Source of the DNA: Lachnospira eligens
GTDB lineage: Bacteria > Bacillota > Clostridia > Lachnospirales > Lachnospiraceae
Length of the DNA: 64,000 nt
Direction of reading: 5' to 3'
NCBI RefSeq assembly: GCF_009680455.1
Contig: NZ_WKRD01000001.1
Location: 124,001-188,000, forward strand
Of this stretch, positions 59,033-64,000 are shown one piece after another (position 1 is the first letter of the stretch; the number at the start of each line of letters is the position of its first letter). Both the position numbers and the translations under genes were made by a program. The notes under the pieces are model-generated. The model had not been told where the DNA came from and made no database searches. It worked only from the letters and a program-made list of their open reading frames with translations.

Positions 59033-60730
59033 CTATATCTCCTCTCCGTCTGCCATCCTGGCATACTCATCTTTAAAATTCAGGTTAATTACCAGCCTCT
59101 TATCCGGATACAGGTAAATACTGTCGACCAGTATTTTAATCATATTTCTATCCAGGGAGACCTCACTTTGAAAACGATAAATCGCTTTCAGCCACTGTAT
59201 CTTCTTCTCACAAAATCTCTTCACACGCCTGCGGCTTGCCTCTTCATCCGATATCTGTCCCCGAAGTCTCATTATGGCATCAGCGTTTTTCTCCTGCCTG
59301 CACTTGAAATCAGCCTTAGTAATCTCTCCCGTAACATAAGACTGATACTCTTTGCTTTCTTCGTAATTCTTCCTGTCAATCTGCTTTTGAAGCTTCTGAA
59401 TCCTCATGTCATGATTTTTCAGTTCCCTGTCCATCACGCCTCGCATGGAAGCCTCCGTCCTGGCACTGTCGGTCAGTACTGCAATTTGAGTTGTAAGCAG
59501 GTTATGCACCACCTTTATAAGATCCTGCTCCTTGATGGTACAGCCACACTGTTTCCCACCAAAATCATAATTGTATCTGCATGAATAAAAATACTGACGA
59601 TCCAGCACTCCATCCCTTTCTAAGATTCTGGAAGCTAAAGGTATTCTTCTGCCACAATTTCCACAGAATAAAATTCCTGCAAAGATATCCTCTTTTATTG
59701 GCAGATTCTTTCCCCTGCCAGATGTGAAAATGCTTTCTTTCACCTTCTTATCCATAACAGCTCTTACCCTATCGAATAGTTCCTTATCCACGATTGCCTC
59801 ATGGGTATTTTCAACCACAATCCAATCATTTTCATCCGTAGCATGCCTTGCCTCGTTATCATACAGGCTGGTACGCCTTTTCCCCTGTACCATGTTCCCA
59901 ATATAAGCCTGATTTTTCAGGATGTTGGAAATCGTACCGGGATACCATGCCTTTGCCTCTGCACCTTCCTCCACATAGAGATTCCCTGTTTTCAGATAAT
60001 CTCCCGGTAATGCAAGACGATACTCCTGAAGTGCTTTCGCAATCTCCCTGAGCGTCACTCCATCTGCTGCCAGTTCAAAAATCTGACGGACAACTGCCGC
60101 CGCATCCCTGTCTATCACATACTTACGAAGGGCATCCCCACTATCCACTTTATAACCATATGGTGCATTGCTTCCCGTAAATTTGCCCCTTTCCATATCA
60201 AGCCTGCGACTGACTGAAACACGCTTTGAAATATCCTTGGTATACATATCATTCACCAGATTTTTCAATGCAATTTCCAGTGCCTTATTCTGGTTAAATT
60301 CTGCCTCTGTGTCAAAATGATCACTTACCGATATAAAACGGACCCCGAGGAACGGAAATATCGTTTCAATATAGTTGCTGGCTTCGATATAATCCCTGCC
60401 AAAACGGGACATATCCTTCACAATAATGCAACTGATTTTCCCATCTCTGACATCATCCATCATCTGCCCGAATGCAGGTCTGTCAAAACTGGTTCCCGAC
60501 ACTGCACTGTCAACATATTCATGGTATTCTGCAAATTCAGCCTTATCCCTGATAAATTCTCTTAAAATACTCAGCTGGTTGGCTATGGACTCCGATGGTC
60601 TGGATTTCAGTTCCACCGACAATCTGGCATAAAGTGCAACGCGAAAGGATTTTCTTTGCTTTGCAGGTACATCAGCTGTTACCGGTTCTGGTATCTGAAC
60701 TGCATTAAATCTGTTCTTCGTTCTCGCCAT
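59033..60730 (-). CDS. Large serine recombinase 2
   Basis: A 565-residue recombinase. Its N-terminus (MARTKNRFNAVQIPEP) is about 30 residues longer than that of recombinase 3, then comes ALYARLSVE with the catalytic serine, EYVDSAVSGTSFDRPAF, CIIVKDMSRFGRDYIE, the recombinase domain APYGYKVDSGDALRKYVIDRD and zinc ribbon ILFCGNCGRRIPLAS with a later CSCRY-like CxxC set. The ATG directly follows the TAA of recombinase 1 with GGAGG inside that gene. The three together may form a heteromeric integrase. Confidence 0.95.
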   Translation of the reverse strand: MARTKNRFNAVQIPEPVTADVPAKQRKSFRVALYARLSVELKSRPSESIANQLSILREFIRDKAEFAEYHEYVDSAVSGTSFDRPAFGQMMDDVRDGKISCIIVKDMSRFGRDYIEASNYIETIFPFLGVRFISVSDHFDTEAEFNQNKALEIALKNLVNDMYTKDISKRVSVSRRLDMERGKFTGSNAPYGYKVDSGDALRKYVIDRDAAAVVRQIFELAADGVTLREIAKALQEYRLALPGDYLKTGNLYVEEGAEAKAWYPGTISNILKNQAYIGNMVQGKRRTSLYDNEARHATDENDWIVVENTHEAIVDKELFDRVRAVMDKKVKESIFTSGRGKNLPIKEDIFAGILFCGNCGRRIPLASRILERDGVLDRQYFYSCRYNYDFGGKQCGCTIKEQDLIKVVHNLLTTQIAVLTDSARTEASMRGVMDRELKNHDMRIQKLQKQIDRKNYEESKEYQSYVTGEITKADFKCRQEKNADAIMRLRGQISDEEASRRRVKRFCEKKIQWLKAIYRFQSEVSLDRNMIKILVDSIYLYPDKRLVINLNFKDEYARMADGEEI

Positions 60731-62440
60731 TTACACTGCCTCCTTAAGCTCCAGCACTGGCAAACCATCTACCATGGTGTACACTGGCTCCGCATTCTTC
60801 TCATTTGCGACATCAAACAGTCCGGTAACCTTTTCCATCTCCTGACGATACTTGAACACAATCTCCACCCTGAAATCATCATAAATCAGAATCCTGTCAA
60901 TAAATGAAACCAGTGCCACACGATCCAGATTTCCAATCACCAGACCTTCACGAAACTGCTCCAGGTCCTTTGCCACAGCAATTCCATTTTCATATATATC
61001 GCGGATGATTGTCTCCTGCTCTCTGATTGCCTGTTCAAGCTCCCTCTCTTTTGCCGAAAACTCCTCGCGGTACCTTGTAAACTGCTCTTTGCTGATAATC
61101 TCATCACGCAAATCCTGATACAGGGAAGCCTTAAATGCAGAACATTTTGTAAGCTCCTGCTTCCGGGCAACAATCTCTTTATCATGGGCAACGGCCTCAT
61201 CATAATTCACATTCAGCTCATCCAGATGCGCCAGTACCTTTTCACAGTCACACATACTATTGATATATCCCTGCAATTCTCCCAACACAATCTGATTCAG
61301 GTCCTCCTCACGAATGCAGTGACGACTGCAGGCATCTTTCCCGTTTCGGTTATAATTGGAACAGATATAGTTGATATATTCCCTGCCCTTGTAAGACTCC
61401 TTGCGATGTACCATACTGCTGCCACAATCCCCACAATATAAGATACCCGCATACATATATGATTCGTTTTTTCCAGCAACTGCTATGGTATCCCGACTCA
61501 TCAGAACCTGTACTGCATCAAAATCCATCCTGCTGATAATTGCTTCATGTGCATTCTCCACTACCACCCAGTCACATTCCGGTACTTTTATTTCCTTCTT
61601 AACCTTGTGACTGACAGTTGTTCGTTTTCCCTGTGCCAATGTTCCGATATACACCACATTCTTAAGAATTCTTGATACTGTCTGGGCAGACCATTTTGAC
61701 TGTCCTGCACCTTTAAAACTGGTGCTGTATTTTTCTCCGCATTTTGCCTTATATTCCGATGGTGCAAGCACACCATTCTTGTTAAGAATCCTTGCAATTC
61801 CTGATGCACTCATTCCCGAAAGCTTCTTTGCAAATATTCCCTGAACCACACCGGTTGCATAAGAGTCCGGCACCAGATGATTCTTATTATCCTCTGCCTT
61901 TTGATAGCCATATGGCGCAAATGCACCGATAAACAGCCCATTTCTTCTCAAAATGCCCTGACTGGTACGAACCTTTATAGACGTATCGCCGTTGTACTGC
62001 TCATTCAGCAGGTTCTTGAAAGGAATGATCGTATGCGTCTCACTGCTACTGGCAGTCAGGCTATCGTACCCTTCCGATACTGCAATAAAACGCACGTTAT
62101 ATTTCTTAAAAGTTTTCTGTATCAGCTCATCCGCACCAATACGCTCCCTGGCAAGTCGGGACAAATCTTTTACAATAATGCAGTCAAGCTTCCCCGCCTT
62201 CATGGATGTCATCATCCTCTGAAACTCTGGTCTGTCAAAATTACTTCCACTGTAACCGTCATCAATAAAAATATCCACCAGTTTCAAATCATCATGGGCA
62301 TCTATAAATCCCTCCAGCAAAAGTTTCTGGTTGGAAATACTGTTACTTTCCTTCTTCTCCAGTCCATCAATATCTTCATCTCCCTGAGACAATCTCAGAT
62401 AAATTCCTGTTCTGTATACATCAATCTGTTTCTTACTCAT
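60731..62440 (-). CDS. Large serine recombinase 1
   Basis: A 569-residue recombinase, first of the three. Catalytic segment TGIYLRLSQGDED, then DIFIDDGYSGSNFDRPEF, CIIVKDLSRLARERIG, recombinase domain GAFAPYGYQKAEDNKNHLVPD, ILKNVVYIGTLAQGK and zinc ribbon ILYCGDCGSSMVHR with CSNY. A clear AGGAGGAATTGTA precedes the ATG. The other two follow without gaps, so all are read from one message. It differs in sequence from the other two, thus an old triplication. Confidence 0.95.
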   Translation of the reverse strand: MSKKQIDVYRTGIYLRLSQGDEDIDGLEKKESNSISNQKLLLEGFIDAHDDLKLVDIFIDDGYSGSNFDRPEFQRMMTSMKAGKLDCIIVKDLSRLARERIGADELIQKTFKKYNVRFIAVSEGYDSLTASSSETHTIIPFKNLLNEQYNGDTSIKVRTSQGILRRNGLFIGAFAPYGYQKAEDNKNHLVPDSYATGVVQGIFAKKLSGMSASGIARILNKNGVLAPSEYKAKCGEKYSTSFKGAGQSKWSAQTVSRILKNVVYIGTLAQGKRTTVSHKVKKEIKVPECDWVVVENAHEAIISRMDFDAVQVLMSRDTIAVAGKNESYMYAGILYCGDCGSSMVHRKESYKGREYINYICSNYNRNGKDACSRHCIREEDLNQIVLGELQGYINSMCDCEKVLAHLDELNVNYDEAVAHDKEIVARKQELTKCSAFKASLYQDLRDEIISKEQFTRYREEFSAKERELEQAIREQETIIRDIYENGIAVAKDLEQFREGLVIGNLDRVALVSFIDRILIYDDFRVEIVFKYRQEMEKVTGLFDVANEKNAEPVYTMVDGLPVLELKEAV

Positions 62441-62483
62441 TACAATTCCTCCTGTCGTTCTTCAACTACTGTAAAAACAGCTT

Positions 62484-62666
62484 CTATTGATATCTAAGTG
62501 ACGCTTTCCGTTCTATATAGCAATTCATAACATCCGTAATGCTACAGCTTCCTGCAAAGGTGGACTGAACAGTATATTTTCCATACCGTTTCGCCTTTCC
62601 CTGTTGTTTTGCATCATGCTGCGAACACTCCGTCACATTCCGCTCTTTCGTATCTGTCTCCTGCAA
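62484..62666 (-). CDS. Small protein upstream of the recombinases
   Basis: A 60-residue frame with a TTG start preceded by AAGGAG ten bases before. The C-terminal YGKYTVQSTFAGSCSITDVMNCYIERKA resembles short element-encoded proteins found before recombinase or mobilisation genes. It lies 43 bp before recombinase 1. A partner in excision or regulation is possible; no motif is diagnostic. Confidence 0.5.
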   Translation of the reverse strand: MQETDTKERNVTECSQHDAKQQGKAKRYGKYTVQSTFAGSCSITDVMNCYIERKASLRYQ

Positions 62667-63313
62667 AATACACTCTTCTCCTTCCCTTCAAAAATGAAAA
62701 ACAGCCTAAAAATGTCCTCCTTATGGCTAAATCATGAGACACAAAAACCGCTCTCCATAGTTAACAAAGTCTCTTGTTACATCTGCTGTAACAACCGCGC
62801 TACATATCATATTTACACACGAAAGCCGAAAAGCACAAACCATGAAGAAAAGCTAAATAACTTACATCTTTTCTTCATTTTGGTTCGATATTCATTTCAA
62901 CTTAAACTGTTTTGACGTCATATATTCTTATAATCTCTGACGTCATACGCTGCATCCATACGATGTTTCCGTATGTAAATATGTATGTAAGCTTGCGCTT
63001 ACTTTGTTGACCATGGACAGCGGTTATTATTTCATGGTGTCTCATCTGCACCGACATTTTCAAGCTGTCTTGATGTCAACTATTCAATTAGAAAAACTTA
63101 ACATTGGTCATTACGTTGGCTGGACGTTCACAATGTTTTACAGGTATTGTGGCTATTTTTTCAAATTCATTTGTTTGCCACATGTTTATGTTACATCCCG
63201 AACAAATATTTGTCTACCACTTTTTTCCACCTTTTTTGACAAAATATGATTTTCAGCATTTTTGCCAGTCACAACCATCACACGAGCCCTTCTGAATCAT
63301 CAGGCAGCCACTA
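62667..63313. other. 647-bp gap without a convincing gene
   Basis: No frame with start and ribosome-binding site stands out on either strand. It contains two TGACGTCA palindromes (listed separately) and an inverted repeat GTAAGC/GCTTAC near 62988-63003. It probably carries promoter and control sites for the recombinase genes. Confidence 0.5.
62913..62945. promoter_or_regulatory. Paired TGACGTCA palindromes (possible operator)
   Basis: Two identical 8-bp palindromes lie at 62913-62920 and 62938-62945, centres 25 bp apart. The DNA between them reads TTATAAG on the minus strand, a possible -10 box. This fits an operator around a promoter facing the recombinase genes. The cognate regulator is not known. 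Confidence 0.4.
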
Positions 63314-63472
63314 TTATGCTGCACTTCCACCTGCTATTTCCTGTCCCAGATATGCTATCAACAGCTCTTCCAGAGTTGATTGTTCACCGTATGACATGGT
63401 TGCTTTTATGGTATTCCCTTTACCCGTATCCACCTTAATTGTCTTTGCTTTAATATCTATTTTTTCCTCCAT
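63314..63472 (-). CDS. Small conserved-looking protein in the element
   Basis: A 52-residue frame on the minus strand, from ATG (63470-63472) with GGAGGTAACGCAG before it to TAA (63314-63316). The product begins MEEKIDIKAKTIKVDTGKG and ends LEELLIAYLGQEIAGGSAA. The strong ribosome-binding site supports it as real. It is upstream of the recombinases and may be a small regulator or mobilisation helper; I do not recognise a family. Confidence 0.6.
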   Translation of the reverse strand: MEEKIDIKAKTIKVDTGKGNTIKATMSYGEQSTLEELLIAYLGQEIAGGSAA

Positions 63473-63489
63473 CTGCGTTACCTCCATTA

Positions 63490-63880
63490 AAAAAATCGCT
63501 ACCCATAGCTCATTTGAAAATGCATAAACTATGGATAACGATTTTGGTTATCACTTATTCTGTTTTGGACTTCTCTTAACGTCCTATGAAGGTATACGCC
63601 GGTCTTTCTGACCCCTCATCGCCCCGTATACGTAGAGGTGTACTCACCTCCGGGAATTACAGATGAGCCACTAGCTGTGTTCACGACGCCCTTCTCCATT
63701 CCGGAGAAGCACTATCTCCCCTACCTGCATTACGGGGATCGGGACGAACTTCTCGCCCCTCATGGGTTATTATCCTTACGCAACATACCTGCTCCCGCAT
63801 TGCCCAAACTTCCGTCCAGCCTCTCAGCCTTCATCTCTCAATCCATCAGCCTACTAATATGATAACTGTGACTTTCATCC
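63490..63880 (-). other. Hairpin-rich non-coding stretch, candidate structured RNA
   Basis: The minus strand is purine-rich and shows a row of perfect hairpins: CTTCTCC/GGAGAAG (63691-63709), GAGGTG/CACCTC (63635-63650), GTATACG/CGTATAC (63592-63631) enclosing GGTC/GACC (63601-63613), GATAAC/GTTATC (63534-63552) and CCATAG/CTATGG (about 63502-63534). No long frame with a start and ribosome-binding site explains it. It ends just before the 52-residue gene, so it may be a leader or an element-encoded RNA. Confidence 0.5.
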
Positions 63881-63925
63881 TGCGGGTATATGATCCGTAA
63901 TTTTACTCAAATCTGTAACTGCTAT

Positions 63926-64000
63926 TCAGTTGTCAATTTTCATTTTCTCATTGGCTTGTCTCAAGCCTGGATATAGTATAAACCAATCCGGTGTCGTCCA
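63926..64000 (-). other. Possible 3' end of a gene entering from the right
   Basis: One minus-strand frame open at the edge ends at TGA (63926-63928), another at TGA (63948-63950). Both look protein-like for about 17-25 codons and neither can be assigned from so little sequence. Confidence 0.25.

Noticed and set aside
63490..63880. Group II intron or retron RNA
   Set aside because: No reverse transcriptase gene is present in the window on the matching side, and I could not find a domain V-type hairpin.

Overview
The window looks like a chromosomal segment of a motile, low-GC Gram-positive anaerobe, most likely a Lachnospiraceae bacterium (Lachnospira/Eubacterium/Roseburia-like). The evidence is strong Shine-Dalgarno sites, AT-rich DNA, a Bacillus-style flagellar gene order (mreB/mbl-flhO-flhP and comFC-yvyF-flgM-flgN-flgK-flgL-fliW-csrA), SigD-type flagellar promoters (TAAA-N15/16-CCGATAT) and short 272-residue flagellins. 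The genus is inference.

Layout. (1) Positions 1-2750 hold rpmG-secE-nusG-rplK-rplA, read leftward, then the L10 leader and the first codons of rplJ. (2) Positions 2770-4720 hold a FliD-like protein on the + strand and a small unknown gene with a good SigD promoter. (3) Positions 4734-22260 are a surface-glycan / flagellin-modification island bounded and split by two near-identical flagellin genes. It has two LicD-type phosphotransferases, an AMP-ligase-like protein with degraded motifs, an Asp/Glu racemase, three CgeB-type glycosyltransferases, GT2 and GT4 enzymes, two methyltransferases, a TagD-like cytidylyltransferase and a TagF-like glycerophosphotransferase. (4) Positions 22405-39808 are the late flagellar block: fliT-like, fliS, fliD, flaG, csrA, fliW, flgL, two tandem flgK genes, flgN, flgM, yvyF, comFC, recD2, rod-binding protein, flhP, flhO and mreB/mbl. 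Both flagellin leaders carry a hairpin with GGA in the loop, fitting FliW-CsrA control of flagellin translation.

(5) Positions 40186-64000 change character: a GNAT and a protein-tyrosine phosphatase gene, then a mosaic genomic island. The island carries a double-HEPN-like protein next to a duplicated scrap of the phosphatase gene, a dead tyrosine integrase, a Fic protein, a flavoprotein, a four-gene ABC-ATPase (DUF2326) system of ABC-3C type, a Nudix hydrolase with a 5'-truncated DUF3427-like helicase, a DUF4365 nuclease-like + HEPN/zinc-ribbon pair, a Kiwa (KwaA-KwaB) anti-phage pair and three tandem large serine recombinases. Upstream of the recombinases lie two small ORFs and a hairpin-rich non-coding stretch.

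The most notable leads are the phospho-glycan flagellin island, the ABC-3C variant whose small membrane protein and companion protein share an Asn/Gly-rich motif, the DUF4365-HEPN pair, and the double-HEPN gene. All family assignments come from reading motifs by eye; no database search was run.
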